Source of the DNA: Halomonas sp. CUBES01
GTDB taxonomy: Bacteria; Pseudomonadota; Gammaproteobacteria; Pseudomonadales; Halomonadaceae
Length of the DNA stretch: 64,000 nucleotides
Reading direction: 5' to 3'
NCBI RefSeq assembly: GCF_020991005.1
Contig: NZ_JAJLLW010000009.1
Span: 62,001 to 126,000 of the forward strand
Positions 49,743 to 59,501 of the stretch are shown here, in pieces. The notes under the pieces were generated by a model. That model did no database searches, was not told where the DNA came from, and was given only the letters and a program-made list of their open reading frames with translations. How positions within the stretch are numbered: the first letter of the stretch is position 1; each line of letters opens with the position of its first letter. Made by a program: the position numbers and the translations under genes.

Positions 49743-50753
49743 ATGAACCGTATTCTCAAGACTACCGTGCTCGCGGCTGCTGTGATGAGCGTGGCAGGTG
49801 TTGCACAAGCCCGTGACCAAATCCGCATTGTTGGTTCCAGCACTGTGTATCCGTTTGCCAGCTATGTGACCGAAGAGTTTGGCGCGGTCACCAACTACCC
49901 GACCCCGGTCATCGAGTCTACGGGTTCTGGTGGCGGTATGCGTCTGTTCTGTAACGGAGTTGGTGAGGGTACGCCGGACATCACCAACGCATCGCGCCGC
50001 ATGAAGCCGTCTGAATTCGAACGTTGCGTAGACAACGGCGTGACCGACATCACCGAAGCCAAGATTGGTTCCGACGGTATCGTGCTCGGTCAGTCCAACG
50101 AAAATGATGTGTTTGATCTGACGCTTGAACAAATCTTCATGGCCGTGGCGGCGCAGGTGCCCCAGGACGGCGAGCTGGTAGACAACCCCTACACCAACTG
50201 GAGCGAGATCGATTCCTCGCTGCCGGATCGCGAGATCTCCATTTACGGACCGCCCACCACCTCGGGTACTCGTGATGCCTTCGAAGAGCTGGTGATGGAA
50301 ACCGCCTCCGAAGACATGGACGCGTACGGCGAAGCCTACACCGATATCCGTTCTGACGGTGTTTACATCGACGCCGGTGAGAACGACAACCTGATCGTTC
50401 AGCGTCTGCAGGAAGACACCGGTGCTTTGGGTATCTTCGGCTACTCCTTCCTCGAAGAAAATACCAACACGCTGAATGCGGCAACGATCAATGGTGTTGA
50501 GCCTGAGCCGGAATCTATCAGTGAAGGCGAGTACCCGGTCGCTCGTTCGCTGTGGTTCTACGTCAAGAACCAGCACGCTGACGAAGTACCGCCCATGTAC
50601 GAATACGCGGAAATGTTCATGGAAGAGCAGATGATTGGCAGCGACGGCTACCTGCGTGATATCGGCCTGATCGTGCTGCCGGAAGAAGAGCGTGCAGAGT
50701 GGCGTCAGAAGGTGGCCGACCGTGCACAGATGGAACTCTCTGATCTGCAGTAA
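49743..50753 (+). CDS. pstS: Phosphate-binding protein PstS
   Basis: Periplasmic substrate-binding protein of the high-affinity phosphate ABC importer. The 336-residue protein has a signal peptide (MNRILKTTVLAAAVMSVAGVAQA) and the phosphate-binding VGSSTVYPFASYVTEEFGA, ESTGSGGGMRLFCNG and GPPTTSGTRDAFEELV. The ATG at 49743 has AGGAG 9 bases before; the open frame reaches far upstream through the Pho box and is not coding there. Confidence 0.96.
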   Translation: MNRILKTTVLAAAVMSVAGVAQARDQIRIVGSSTVYPFASYVTEEFGAVTNYPTPVIESTGSGGGMRLFCNGVGEGTPDITNASRRMKPSEFERCVDNGVTDITEAKIGSDGIVLGQSNENDVFDLTLEQIFMAVAAQVPQDGELVDNPYTNWSEIDSSLPDREISIYGPPTTSGTRDAFEELVMETASEDMDAYGEAYTDIRSDGVYIDAGENDNLIVQRLQEDTGALGIFGYSFLEENTNTLNAATINGVEPEPESISEGEYPVARSLWFYVKNQHADEVPPMYEYAEMFMEEQMIGSDGYLRDIGLIVLPEEERAEWRQKVADRAQMELSDLQ

Positions 50754-50783
50754 ATAACAGAGATAACGCCCGATAATAAGGCA

Positions 50784-50814
50784 ATGGCCGACAGCGTAAG
50801 CTGTCGGCCTTTTG
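50784..50814 (+). terminator. Terminator between pstS and pstC
   Basis: Perfect 10-bp stem GGCCGACAGC/GCTGTCGGCC with tetraloop GTAA and TTTT after. It limits read-through from pstS, so that the binding protein is made in excess over the membrane complex. Confidence 0.9.
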
Positions 50815-50856
50815 CTTTGCGATTGTCGCTGCACTGCCAGCTTGTGGATTGGGCGT

Positions 50857-50874
50857 CTGTCACATTGCTGTAAT
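50857..50874 (+). promoter_or_regulatory. Pho box of pstC
   Basis: CTGTCAC-attg-CTGTAAT (7+4+7) matches the Pho box closely and lies 57 bases before the pstC ATG. A second PhoB-driven promoter thus serves pstCAB. Confidence 0.8.
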
Positions 50875-50931
50875 GTTTTTGCTGCAAAGTACTCCCCAAA
50901 CCGATTTCATCAGGAACGCGAGAGAGATTAG

Positions 50932-52182
50932 ATGCAAACCAATCAGCTAGTTTTACTCTTTTGCACTGTGCTCTTGCTATTGGGGCTCGTGGCCTTTTTT
51001 GTCGGCCGCACCAAGGCTGCACGGGTGCGCAGCGGAGGGGGTAAGATGTTTGCTCAACCCGATCAGTATGCCTGGTTTGCCGTGCTGTCCACTGCGGGCC
51101 CCGCCATATTGGTGGGGGCCGTCGGCGCCTTTGTCATGCTGCTGCTGGGGGCAGATATCCCAACGTTTTATCTTCTCGCTGCAAGCCTTGTGGTTGCCGC
51201 TGCCGGGCTGGTGGTGGGAATAGCGCAAGTGCGGCCCAATTTTCACGCCCGACAGGCGATAGAACGTGCAATCAGAATGGCGCTGGCGTCAGCGGCCCTG
51301 ATTTCGATCTTTACCACCTTCGGCATCCTGTTCTCAATCATCTCCGAGGCCATTCGCTTCTTCCAGATGCATAGCTTCTGGGAGTTCATCACCGGGACGA
51401 CCTGGAGCCCGGGCGACAGCTTCCTGGCATCTGCCGGGCGCGGTGACGGCAGCGGTGCGCAGTTCGGTTCGGTGCCGCTGTTTGCTGGTACCTTCATGAT
51501 TACCGCCGTTGCCATGCTGGTGGCGGTGCCGGTGGGACTGCTCTCGGCGATTTACATGTCCGAATACGCGCCGCAGAAGGTACGAACCGTGGCTAAGCCC
51601 GTTCTGGAGATACTGGCCGGTATTCCTACCGTGGTATACGGCTTCTTTGCAGCCATCACCGTGGCACCCATCATTGTCAATGTTGCCGGCTTTTTGGGCC
51701 TGGATGCCTCCTATAACAATGCGCTGGCACCGGGCATCGTCATGGGCATCATGATTATACCGTTTATCTCATCGCTGTCGGATGACGTGATCAATTCGGT
51801 GCCCGATACCATGCGCCAAGGGTCGCTGGCGCTGGGCATGACCAAGGGCGAAACCATTCGCGACGTAGTGATACCGGCGGCGTTACCCGGGATCATTTCA
51901 GCGTCGCTTCTGGGTGTATCACGGGCCATGGGGGAAACCATGATCGTGGTGATGGCGGCGGGTATGCGCCCCAACCTGACCGCCAATCCCCTGGAAGACA
52001 TGACCACCGTGACGGTGCGTATCGTTGCCGCGCTGACCGGGGATCAGGAGTTTGAAAGCGCTGAAACCCTGTCTGCTTTTGCGCTTGGCCTGGTGCTGTT
52101 TGCCGTCACGCTGACGCTCAACCTGGTTTCGGTGCTGATGATCCGCCGTTTCCGTGAAAAATACCGCGTGAATAACCTGTAA
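50932..52182 (+). CDS. pstC: Phosphate ABC transporter permease PstC
   Basis: Inner-membrane channel subunit. The 416-residue protein has about eight membrane helices, the permease domain with EYAPQKVRTVAKPVLEILAGIPTVVYGFFA, and the EAA loop TMRQGSLALGMTKGETIRDVVIPAALPGI that contacts PstB. It is longer than E. coli PstC by an N-terminal pair of helices. GAGAGA lies before the ATG. Confidence 0.95.
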   Translation: MQTNQLVLLFCTVLLLLGLVAFFVGRTKAARVRSGGGKMFAQPDQYAWFAVLSTAGPAILVGAVGAFVMLLLGADIPTFYLLAASLVVAAAGLVVGIAQVRPNFHARQAIERAIRMALASAALISIFTTFGILFSIISEAIRFFQMHSFWEFITGTTWSPGDSFLASAGRGDGSGAQFGSVPLFAGTFMITAVAMLVAVPVGLLSAIYMSEYAPQKVRTVAKPVLEILAGIPTVVYGFFAAITVAPIIVNVAGFLGLDASYNNALAPGIVMGIMIIPFISSLSDDVINSVPDTMRQGSLALGMTKGETIRDVVIPAALPGIISASLLGVSRAMGETMIVVMAAGMRPNLTANPLEDMTTVTVRIVAALTGDQEFESAETLSAFALGLVLFAVTLTLNLVSVLMIRRFREKYRVNNL

Positions 52183-52200
52183 CGCCGAGGAACCGATTCA

Positions 52201-53367
52201 ATGAGCCACTCTTTTGACGAGATCAGCCAGCAGCTCAAGCGGCGTCACCGCAAGTCCGCCCGCCTGAAGTGGGTGTCCATGGGTGCCCTCGGCCTGGCAG
52301 GTCTATTTTTGCTGCTGTTTTTCGCCGATATGCTCAACAAGGGCCTGCCCGCTTTTCAGCAAGCGTATGTGAATACCGAGATCAACTACACCGAGGAAGC
52401 GGCCAGCGACGCACGCCAGGCCATCGCGGACGATCTGGTGCCGATCGTCAGCCGTACCGAGATCCGCAGCATCCCGCTGCAAATGCGTAATAACGAAGAT
52501 TTGCTAGGCACGTCCGAGCAGCGGTGGCTGTTGGCCAACGGCGAGGTTGACCAGTACCTCAAGGGGAACCGTAATAGTCTGAGCGAAGAGGAACGCGCCG
52601 CCGTTGACGCGCGCGTTGAGGCGGGACAGGTCGAGCTGGCTTTCAATAGCACCTTCTTTACCGAAGGCGATTCCAAGACCTCCGAGAGCGCCGGTATATT
52701 GGCGGCCGTCGTGGGTACCATCATGACCATGATCGTCACCCTGGCGATTTCTTTTCCGATTGGCGTCATGACGGCGGTGTATCTTGAAGAGTTCGCGCCG
52801 GACAACCGCTTTACCCAGGCGATTGAAATCAACATCAACAACCTGGCGGCGATTCCCTCGATCCTGTTCGGTCTCTTGGGGCTGGCGATTTTTATCAACT
52901 TCTTTGGCGTGCCGCGTTCCTCGCCGTTGGCGGGCGGCATGACGCTTGCGTTGATGACGCTGCCGGTGATCATTATCTCGACCCGTGCGGCATTGCGCAG
53001 CGTCCCGGATTCGATACGTCACGCTGCCTTTGGCGTCGGCTGCTCGCGCTGGCAGGTGGTGCGCGACCACGTATTGCCGCTTGCCATGCCGGGTATCATG
53101 ACGGGTTCAATCATTGGTCTGGCGCAAGCCATGGGGGAAACCGCCCCGTTGATCATCGTGGGGATGGTGGCGTTTATCCCCGATGTGGGCGCGTCGTTCA
53201 CCGAAGCGGCAACGGTCATGCCTGCGCAGATTTTTACTTGGGCCGGTGAGCCCGAGGCGGCGTTTGTGGAAAAAACTGCTGGGGGGATTCTGGTTCTTCT
53301 GGCAGTGCTCATCTCCCTCAACGCTTTTGCCGTGTTATTGCGCAAGAAATTCGAGCGTCGCTGGTAA
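52201..53367 (+). CDS. pstA: Phosphate ABC transporter permease PstA
   Basis: Second channel subunit. The 388-residue protein has an N-terminal helix, a long periplasmic loop (residues about 45-155, rich in Glu and Arg), then the permease domain with [38 protein letters not shown] and the EAA loop [33 protein letters not shown]. The long loop is unlike the shorter E. coli form. It is 18 bp after pstC. Confidence 0.95.
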   Translation: MSHSFDEISQQLKRRHRKSARLKWVSMGALGLAGLFLLLFFADMLNKGLPAFQQAYVNTEINYTEEAASDARQAIADDLVPIVSRTEIRSIPLQMRNNEDLLGTSEQRWLLANGEVDQYLKGNRNSLSEEERAAVDARVEAGQVELAFNSTFFTEGDSKTSESAGILAAVVGTIMTMIVTLAISFPIGVMTAVYLEEFAPDNRFTQAIEININNLAAIPSILFGLLGLAIFINFFGVPRSSPLAGGMTLALMTLPVIIISTRAALRSVPDSIRHAAFGVGCSRWQVVRDHVLPLAMPGIMTGSIIGLAQAMGETAPLIIVGMVAFIPDVGASFTEAATVMPAQIFTWAGEPEAAFVEKTAGGILVLLAVLISLNAFAVLLRKKFERRW

Positions 53368-53393
53368 CCCAGCGCGTAAAAAAGGATACCGAT

Positions 53394-54233
53394 ATGAACA
53401 GCCAAGCACCTGTAATGACTGAGCAAGAAACACCAAGCGTTGGTCAGCCCTATACGCGCAACGAACAGGCATGCCATGACCTGAGCATTCGCGTTCGCGA
53501 TCTGAACCTCTGGTACAGCAAGAATCAAGCACTGAAAAACCTCAGCATCGACCTGTTCCAGAAAAATGTGACGGCCCTGATCGGGCCTTCCGGCTGCGGT
53601 AAGTCAACCTTTCTACGCTGCTTGAACCGCATGAACGACCTGATTCCGAGCGTCCGCACTGAAGGCCTCGTGGAAATGGACGGGCTTGATATCAATGCTC
53701 AGAAGATGGACGAGATTGCCCTACGGCGGCGTGTAGGGATGGTGTTCCAGAAGCCTAATCCGTTCCCCAAATCCATCTTTGAAAATATTGCTTATGCGCC
53801 GCGTATGCACGACATGGTGAGTCGCAAGGTCGATCAGGACGAGCTGGTAGAGCGGGCGCTCCGCGATGCAGGGCTTTGGAACGAAGTGAAAGACAAGCTG
53901 CAGGAGCCGGGCACGTCGCTGTCGGGTGGTCAGCAGCAGCGTCTGTGTATTGCCCGAGCGATTGCCGTTCAACCTGATGTGATCCTGATGGACGAGCCGA
54001 CTTCGGCCCTCGACCCGATTTCAACCGCCACCATTGAAGATTTGATGGACAAGCTCAAGGAGCAGTTCACCATCGTCACTGTGACTCATAATATGCAGCA
54101 GGCGGCTCGAGTGGCCGACTACACGGCGTTCTTCCACCTCGGCGAAATCATCGAATATAACGACACGAAAGTAATGTTCTCGACCCCGGCGAAGAAGAAG
54201 ACCGAAGATTATATTTCCGGCCGGTACGGCTAA
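53394..54233 (+). CDS. pstB: Phosphate ABC transporter ATPase PstB
   Basis: Energises import. The 279-residue ATPase has Walker [14 protein letters not shown], the Q-loop [21 protein letters not shown], signature [16 protein letters not shown], Walker [14 protein letters not shown] and the H-loop VTHNMQQA. The first about 30 residues are an extra polar N-terminus. phoU, which usually follows, is not here; a terminator and the arsenic island come instead. Confidence 0.96.
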   Translation: MNSQAPVMTEQETPSVGQPYTRNEQACHDLSIRVRDLNLWYSKNQALKNLSIDLFQKNVTALIGPSGCGKSTFLRCLNRMNDLIPSVRTEGLVEMDGLDINAQKMDEIALRRRVGMVFQKPNPFPKSIFENIAYAPRMHDMVSRKVDQDELVERALRDAGLWNEVKDKLQEPGTSLSGGQQQRLCIARAIAVQPDVILMDEPTSALDPISTATIEDLMDKLKEQFTIVTVTHNMQQAARVADYTAFFHLGEIIEYNDTKVMFSTPAKKKTEDYISGRYG

Positions 54234-54245
54234 ACAGTTGAGCCT

Positions 54246-54275
54246 TCAGACCCGCTGCTGGTGCAGTGGGTCTGA
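54246..54275 (+). terminator. Terminator after pstB
   Basis: TCAGACCCGCTGC and GCAGTGGGTCTGA form a 13-pair stem with one G-U pair and loop TGGT. A T-rich run begins 10 bases on. It closes the pst operon before the arsenic island. Confidence 0.75.
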
Positions 54276-54298
54276 TATTCACAATTTTTTGTCTCTAT

Positions 54299-54316
54299 AT
54301 ATATGTTTTTCCGTAT
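54299..54316. promoter_or_regulatory. Shared ars operator, site A (before the GAPDH gene)
   Basis: ATATATGTTTTTCCGTAT is identical in 17 of 18 bases to site B at 59502-59519. The ATATATG...CGTAT pattern is like ArsR operators. It lies 44 bases before the GAPDH gene, in an AT-rich promoter region. Confidence 0.7.
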
Positions 54317-54360
54317 GTATATATTGTGCTTTTATGCAGCAATCAGCTTAGGAGATTTCC

Positions 54361-55392
54361 ATGACACTGCGCATCGGTATAAATGGTTTTGGCCGTATCG
54401 GTCGATTGGCGTTACGCAGCCTGTGGAGCAAGGTGGAAGCGGGTGAAGTGGCGCTGACACGCATCAATGATCCGGGCGGTGACGCGGCCACCTTTGCCCA
54501 CCTGTTGGAGTTCGACTCGGTACACGGGCATTGGGCGCCGGGCGAGGGGATCTCGACTGGCGATGACAGCATCGTCATCGATGGCGACACGGTCGCGTTC
54601 AGTGCTAATCAGGCCATCGTGGATAGCGATTGGTCCGACTGCGACGTGATCATCGAATGCTCGGGTAAAGTGAAAAGTGCCGCCCAGCTTCAGGGATATT
54701 TGGATCAGGACGTTGCGCGGGTAGTGGTGAGTGCACCGCTTAACGATCAAGGTGTACTCAATGTCGTGATGGGAGTGAATGACCATCTTTATGACCCCGT
54801 AGAGCATAAAATTGTCACGGCCGCCAGCTGTACCACCAACTGCCTGGCGCCGGTGGTCAAGGTTATCCAGGAAACCTTCGGAATCCGCCATGGCTCCATG
54901 ACCACGGTACACGACATCACCAATACCCAGACGATCCTGGATGCCCCACACAAGGACTTGCGGCGTGCCCGCGCATGCGGTATGAGCCTGATTCCCACCA
55001 CCACCGGTTCTGCTAAAGCCATTACGGCGATCTTTCCTGAGCTGGAAGGCAAGCTTAACGGCCATGCCGTGCGCGTGCCGCTGGCCAACGCGTCCCTCAC
55101 CGATATGGTCTTCGAGCTGGAGCGCGGGGTCACCGCCGAAGAGGTCAATCAGGCATTGAAAGCAGCCGCCGAAGGCGAGCTTACCGGCATTCTGGGCTAT
55201 GAGGAGCGCCCCCTGGTGTCGATCGATTACCGTACCGACCCGCGCAGTTCGGTGATCGATGCGCTTTCCACCATGGTGATCAACGGTACACAGCTCAAAC
55301 TCTACGCCTGGTATGACAACGAGTGGGGCTATGCCAATCGTACCGCCGAGCTGGCCCTGAAGGTAGGTGGCGAGCAGGTGGATCGTGGCTGA
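54361..55392 (+). CDS. ArsJ-associated glyceraldehyde-3-phosphate dehydrogenase
   Basis: In ars operons this enzyme joins arsenate to glyceraldehyde 3-phosphate, giving 1-arseno-3-phosphoglycerate for ArsJ to export. The 343-residue protein has the NAD-binding [17 protein letters not shown] and the catalytic Cys (about residue 156) in [14 protein letters not shown]. Being next to arsJ separates it from the glycolytic gapA. GGAG lies 8 bases before the ATG. The stop overlaps the arsJ start. Confidence 0.93.
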   Translation: MTLRIGINGFGRIGRLALRSLWSKVEAGEVALTRINDPGGDAATFAHLLEFDSVHGHWAPGEGISTGDDSIVIDGDTVAFSANQAIVDSDWSDCDVIIECSGKVKSAAQLQGYLDQDVARVVVSAPLNDQGVLNVVMGVNDHLYDPVEHKIVTAASCTTNCLAPVVKVIQETFGIRHGSMTTVHDITNTQTILDAPHKDLRRARACGMSLIPTTTGSAKAITAIFPELEGKLNGHAVRVPLANASLTDMVFELERGVTAEEVNQALKAAAEGELTGILGYEERPLVSIDYRTDPRSSVIDALSTMVINGTQLKLYAWYDNEWGYANRTAELALKVGGEQVDRG

Positions 55393-56608
55393 ATCAATGC
55401 TGGCTCGCGTGAAGAAGTTACCGTTTGAAGTGCGCCAGTACATGCTGATAACGGGCAATTACTGGGCCTTCACGATTACCGATGGCGCGCTGCGCATGCT
55501 GGTGGTAATGCACTTCCACCAGTTGGGCTACTCGCCGTTGGAAATCGCCATGCTGTTTCTGTTCTATGAAGCCTTTGGCGTGGTGACGAACCTGGTAGGC
55601 GGCTGGCTGGGGGCGCGCCTGGGCCTCAATCGCACCATGAACGTCGGGCTTGGGCTACAGATTATTGCGCTCACCATGTTGATGGTGCCTGCCAGCCTGC
55701 TGACCGTCGCCTGGGTCATGGCGGCTCAGGCGCTTTCCGGGATCGCCAAAGACCTCAACAAGATGAGCGCCAAAAGTGCCGTGAAAGTGCTGGTGCCTAC
55801 AGAGAGTGCCAACGCCAACAGCTCGCTCTACCGCTGGGTCGCCATGCTGACCGGCTCTAAAAATGCCCTGAAAGGCTTGGGCTTTTTCGTCGGCGGCCTG
55901 TTGCTGACGTTGATTGGCTTTCGCGGTGCCGTGGTGGCCATGGCCGTCATGTTGGGTGTGGTGCTGCTGCTCTCCCTATGGCGCTTGAGGGCGGATCTGG
56001 GGCGTCAAAAAGTAAAGCCCAAGTTTTCCGAAATCTTCTCGAAATCACGTGCCATCAACGTGCTGTCAGCGGCGCGGTTCTGTCTGTTTGCATCAAGGGA
56101 TGTTTGGTTTGTGGTGGCGCTACCGGTGTTTTTATATGACCAGCATGGCTGGACCCACTGGACAGTGGGCGGCTTGCTGGCGATATGGGTCATTGGCTAC
56201 GGCGGTGTGCAAACCCAGGCGCCCAAGCTCACGCGGCTGATCAAGGGTGGTGCGCGCGCCCTTACCGCAGGCTGGGCAGCGGCATTGGCGGTGCTGGCGA
56301 TTGTGTTAGCCATGCTGCCCTTGGCGCAGGTCGGTTGGCTGGTCGTTGGCTTACTGGCGTTTGGCGTGCTGTTTGCCATTAACTCCAGCTGGCACAGCTA
56401 TCTGATTGTGCATTATGCGCGTGCCGACGGCGTTTCCATGGACGTCGGCTTTTACTATATGGCCAATGCCATGGGGCGGTTGGTTGGCACGCTGCTATCC
56501 GGCTGGCTGTATATGGCCTATGGGCTGAGTGCCTGCCTGTGGGTCGCCGCTGCGCTGGTGGCTTCCAGCGCGGTGATGGCGCTGGCGTTGCCTAAGAAAG
56601 CGGCTTAG
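55385..56608 (+). CDS. arsJ: Organoarsenical efflux MFS transporter ArsJ
   Basis: Exports 1-arseno-3-phosphoglycerate, which then falls apart to arsenate outside. The 407-residue, 12-helix protein has the ArsJ start [30 protein letters not shown] and the segments [17 protein letters not shown] and [40 protein letters not shown] start at GTG 55385 (AGG six bases before, 8-base overlap with the GAPDH gene); the ATG at 55397 is the alternative. Confidence 0.92.
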   Translation: MAESMLARVKKLPFEVRQYMLITGNYWAFTITDGALRMLVVMHFHQLGYSPLEIAMLFLFYEAFGVVTNLVGGWLGARLGLNRTMNVGLGLQIIALTMLMVPASLLTVAWVMAAQALSGIAKDLNKMSAKSAVKVLVPTESANANSSLYRWVAMLTGSKNALKGLGFFVGGLLLTLIGFRGAVVAMAVMLGVVLLLSLWRLRADLGRQKVKPKFSEIFSKSRAINVLSAARFCLFASRDVWFVVALPVFLYDQHGWTHWTVGGLLAIWVIGYGGVQTQAPKLTRLIKGGARALTAGWAAALAVLAIVLAMLPLAQVGWLVVGLLAFGVLFAINSSWHSYLIVHYARADGVSMDVGFYYMANAMGRLVGTLLSGWLYMAYGLSACLWVAAALVASSAVMALALPKKAA

Positions 56609-56618
56609 CAGTTGAGGG

Positions 56619-56640
56619 GCTAGCGTGCCAATACGCTAGC
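56619..56640. terminator. Hairpin between convergent arsJ and CC/Se genes
   Basis: GCTAGCGT (56619-56626) pairs with ACGCTAGC (56633-56640) around 6 bases. It includes the stop codon of the reverse-strand gene. No T run follows, so it is a weak terminator or a 3' end structure. Confidence 0.45.
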
Positions 56641-56913
56641 ACCCTCTACATACAGATGGCGTAATTTCCAAAAGCCCTCAACGTTGATTTTAAGACCTTG
56701 ATAGGTGAGCTTGGGGTCGGTGAATAGCGTTATACCCTGGTGGTGATAGCGTTGGAAAAGCGAAGGGTCTTTGGGCGAGATAGCCTCGGCGACGGCAACA
56801 TTGGCGCTCCCCCCGCAGCAGCCATGGCGGGGGGATAATCGGACGGTCAACACATTACCGCGTTGCTTAATATACGCCAATGCGTTTTCTTCTATTTCGA
56901 TCACATCATCCAT
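56620..56913 (-). CDS. CC/Se-motif family protein
   Basis: A 97-residue protein with HesB/IscA-like beta structure and the adjacent pair Cys32-Cys33 in SPRHGCCGGSANVAV. I recognise it as the CC/Se motif family, in which one Cys may be selenocysteine in other species; here both codons are TGC. Its role is unknown; the family often sits near arsenic genes, and a vicinal thiol would bind As(III). It is the last gene of the arsH-acr3 transcript, 44 bp after the reductase gene. Confidence 0.8.
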   Translation of the reverse strand: MDDVIEIEENALAYIKQRGNVLTVRLSPRHGCCGGSANVAVAEAISPKDPSLFQRYHHQGITLFTDPKLTYQGLKINVEGFWKLRHLYVEGASVLAR

Positions 56914-56957
56914 CTTGCTCTCAACTGTAAACGTTCTTGGCGATGAAAATGGTTTAG

Positions 56958-57629
56958 CTATGCATTATAAGTCGAGTTAGGCGCGTTACGCTGAGAGGGC
57001 TCCGTTTTAAAAGCCGGCGAGACACGGGCTGGGTCGACTTCGTGTTTATAGCTAGCCGCGGCTTCCGACCACCACATGAGCTGGCCAAGTGTACGGCCAA
57101 AATAACCTTCCCAGCGCTCCTGATCCTGGGCAAAGTGACCGTCTTCATTTAGTGTTTCCTGGGCTTTGGGTATATGGATCATGGCCGACACCGGCAGGCA
57201 GCCAAGCTCCGAGAGAAAGGTGCGCATGGAAACGGCGGCGCGTGCACCTCCCCATTGGCCCATGGAATACGTGACGATGGCGCTGGGCTTAAATGCAAAC
57301 AGTGAGGCCCCGAAGTGATTGAGTAGATGGCTAAGCGCCGGGCTCATGGAGTGGTTGTACTCAGGGCTGACCATCACGTAGCCATCAGCGTTAGCAATTT
57401 TATTGGCAAGCGCTGCCAAGTCTTCCGGCGCATCGGCTTTGGAGTAGGCAAAATGCGGCTTGAACGGATCGCTCAAGTTTAGGTTTAGCGGGTCAATAAC
57501 CTCAGCTGTGGTATGCGGTAACGATGAAAGTAAACGCTTGCAGGCCTTTGCTACCCGCTCGCCGAGGCGCGTCGGGGAAGGCGGTGAACTGGTGCGGGTT
57601 GAACCCAGGAAGAGCAAGTAGTGAGCCAT
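56958..57629 (-). CDS. NADPH-dependent FMN reductase family protein
   Basis: A 223-residue flavodoxin-fold protein with FLGSTRTSSPPSP (phosphate-binding loop), MVSPEYNHSMSPALSHLLNHF and VTYSMGQWGGARAAVSMRTFLSELG. It is a different branch from ArsH, which is coded two genes upstream, and closer to azoreductase/chromate-reductase type proteins. Its job in the island may be reduction of an arsenical, a flavin or a quinone; this is inferred from position. It lies 15 bp after acr3. Confidence 0.82.
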   Translation of the reverse strand: MAHYLLFLGSTRTSSPPSPTRLGERVAKACKRLLSSLPHTTAEVIDPLNLNLSDPFKPHFAYSKADAPEDLAALANKIANADGYVMVSPEYNHSMSPALSHLLNHFGASLFAFKPSAIVTYSMGQWGGARAAVSMRTFLSELGCLPVSAMIHIPKAQETLNEDGHFAQDQERWEGYFGRTLGQLMWWSEAAASYKHEVDPARVSPAFKTEPSQRNAPNSTYNA

Positions 57630-57644
57630 AGCGTTTTCCCCCGA

Positions 57645-58721
57645 TTAATGAGCGTCTGCCGGAAAATGACGGCGCGTCTTATTGGCGATTCTTACCAGTG
57701 CCAGCATCAGCGGCACTTCGACCAATACGCCGACAACCGTTGCCAGTGCCGCGCCTGACTGCATGCCAAACAGCGCAATGGCGGCTGCGACCGCGAGCTC
57801 AAAGAAGTTGCTCGCGCCAATCATCGCGCCGGGAGCGGCAATGTTGTGGGGGACACGCCAGACTTTCGCCCAGCCGTAGGCGATGAAGAAGATCAGGAAG
57901 GTTTGAATAATCAGCGGAATGGCAATGAGCACAATATGCAGCGGGTTGTTCAGAATCACCTCGCCCTGGAAGGCAAACAGCATCACCAGGGTAATGATCA
58001 AGCCAATCGGGGTGATTGGGCCAACGCGCTTCATGAACACATTGTCGTACCACTCGGCGCCGCGCTTTTTAATCAAGCTTTGCCGGGTGATATAGCCTGC
58101 TGCGAGGGGAATCACGATATACAGCACGACCGACAGGGCGACGGTGTTCCAGGGCACCTGAATATTGGAAATTCCGAGCAGGAAGACCACGATAGGGGCG
58201 AAGGCAAACAGCATGATCAAGTCATTGAGCGCCACCTGCACCAGGGTATAAGCCGCGTCACCTCGGGTTAGATAGCTCCATACAAACACCATGGCGGTGC
58301 ACGGGGCGGCGCCGAGCAGAATGGCACCCGCTAGATACTGGCTGGCCAGCGCTTCAGGGATAAAGGGCTGAAAGATCACCATGAAAAACAGCCACGCAAT
58401 GGCAAACATGGAGAAGGGCTTGATCAGCCAATTGACGGCTGTGGTGATGGTCAGCCCTTTGGGTTGGCGGCGAACCCCCGCGATGGAGGTAAAGTCAATT
58501 TGCGCCATCATGGGAAAAATCATGGCCCAGATTAATACCGCGATAGGGATGGAGACTTGGGCTACCTCAAGGCGTGATAATGCTTCCGGTATCGCCGGGG
58601 CAAGCTGCCCGAGCAAGATGCCTGCCACAATGGCAAGAGCCACCCAAACCGAGAGAAAGCGCTCGAATAAACCCATGCCCTCGGCGGTGGAGGGAGATGA
58701 CGTATCCTGCTTCATTGACAT
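57645..58721 (-). CDS. acr3: Arsenite efflux transporter Acr3
   Basis: Exports As(OH)3 by proton exchange. The 358-residue protein has ten membrane helices of the ACR3 (BART) fold and the essential Cys in AAPCTAMVFVWSYLTRGD, plus GASNFFELAVAAAIALFG. This is not ArsB, which has 12 helices and another sequence. AGGAG precedes the ATG; its neighbour arsH ends 13 bp before. The N-terminal 16 residues are polar. Confidence 0.95.
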   Translation of the reverse strand: MSMKQDTSSPSTAEGMGLFERFLSVWVALAIVAGILLGQLAPAIPEALSRLEVAQVSIPIAVLIWAMIFPMMAQIDFTSIAGVRRQPKGLTITTAVNWLIKPFSMFAIAWLFFMVIFQPFIPEALASQYLAGAILLGAAPCTAMVFVWSYLTRGDAAYTLVQVALNDLIMLFAFAPIVVFLLGISNIQVPWNTVALSVVLYIVIPLAAGYITRQSLIKKRGAEWYDNVFMKRVGPITPIGLIITLVMLFAFQGEVILNNPLHIVLIAIPLIIQTFLIFFIAYGWAKVWRVPHNIAAPGAMIGASNFFELAVAAAIALFGMQSGAALATVVGVLVEVPLMLALVRIANKTRRHFPADAH

Positions 58722-58734
58722 GAAAAGCTCCTGA

Positions 58735-59454
58735 TCAAATAGCCCGCTGGTTAACCCGCTTGGAGAGTTCTTCGGCGCTTTCCTTGCGCTCTGAATAACG
58801 GTCGGTGAGCAGCGAGCTCCGATCCCGCACGAGTAGCGTAAACTTCACCAGTTCTTCCATGACGTCCACGATGCGCTCGTAGAAGGGGGAGGCTTTCATA
58901 CGGTCGTTATCGTCGAATTCCTTAAACGCTTTGGGCACTGATGACTGGTTGGGAATCGTCAGCATGCGCATCCAGCGGCCCAGAATACGCAGTTGGTTGA
59001 CCGTATTGAAGGATTGCGAACCACCGCATACCTGCATTACCGCCAATGTCTTGCCCTGGGTCGGACGTACACCACCCAATGCAAGCGGGATCCAGTCAAT
59101 CTGCGCTTTCATGATGCCGGTCATCGCGCCGTGGCGTTCGGGAGAGCACCACACCATGCCTTCTGACCATTGGGCCAATTGGCGCAGCTCTTCAACTTTG
59201 CAGTGGCTGGCGTCCTCGGTATCCGGTAGCGGCAATCCTCTGGGGTCAAACATTCTTGTTTCAGCGCCCATGGCGTCGAGCAGGCGAGCGGCTTCCTCCG
59301 TTGCCAAACGGCTGAACGAACGTTCACGCAGGGAGCCATAAAGCAGCAGAATTTTTGGCGCGTGGGTGCTACCTGCCGTTAGATCCAGGCGCTCGAGGCT
59401 GGGTACTTCAAAGAGGTTCGCATCCAGGTTGGGTAAATCGTCCAGCGGGGTCAT
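58735..59454 (-). CDS. arsH: Organoarsenical oxidase ArsH
   Basis: NADPH:FMN oxidoreductase that oxidises methyl and aryl As(III) species to less toxic As(V). The 239-residue protein has the flavodoxin-like loop [33 protein letters not shown] and [25 protein letters not shown], with the C-terminal [22 protein letters not shown], all typical of ArsH. GGGAG precedes the ATG. It is the first gene of the reverse transcript that starts near site B. Confidence 0.95.
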   Translation of the reverse strand: MTPLDDLPNLDANLFEVPSLERLDLTAGSTHAPKILLLYGSLRERSFSRLATEEAARLLDAMGAETRMFDPRGLPLPDTEDASHCKVEELRQLAQWSEGMVWCSPERHGAMTGIMKAQIDWIPLALGGVRPTQGKTLAVMQVCGGSQSFNTVNQLRILGRWMRMLTIPNQSSVPKAFKEFDDNDRMKASPFYERIVDVMEELVKFTLLVRDRSSLLTDRYSERKESAEELSKRVNQRAI

Positions 59455-59501
59455 GTGAGCGGCTCCCTTATCGATGTCGCGTCGAAACGCACCCTCTTAT
59501 G

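Noticed and set aside
54361..55392. Glycolytic gapA
   Set aside because: It overlaps the arsJ start and has an ars-type operator in front, so the ArsJ-associated form is more likely.
56808..56822. Selenocysteine in the CC/Se protein
   Set aside because: Both motif codons are TGC; no in-frame TGA is present.
56958..57629. Second ArsH
   Set aside because: The loops (GSTRTSSPPSP, MGQWGGARAA) are of the general NADPH-dependent FMN reductase type and lack the ArsH segments seen at 58735-59454.
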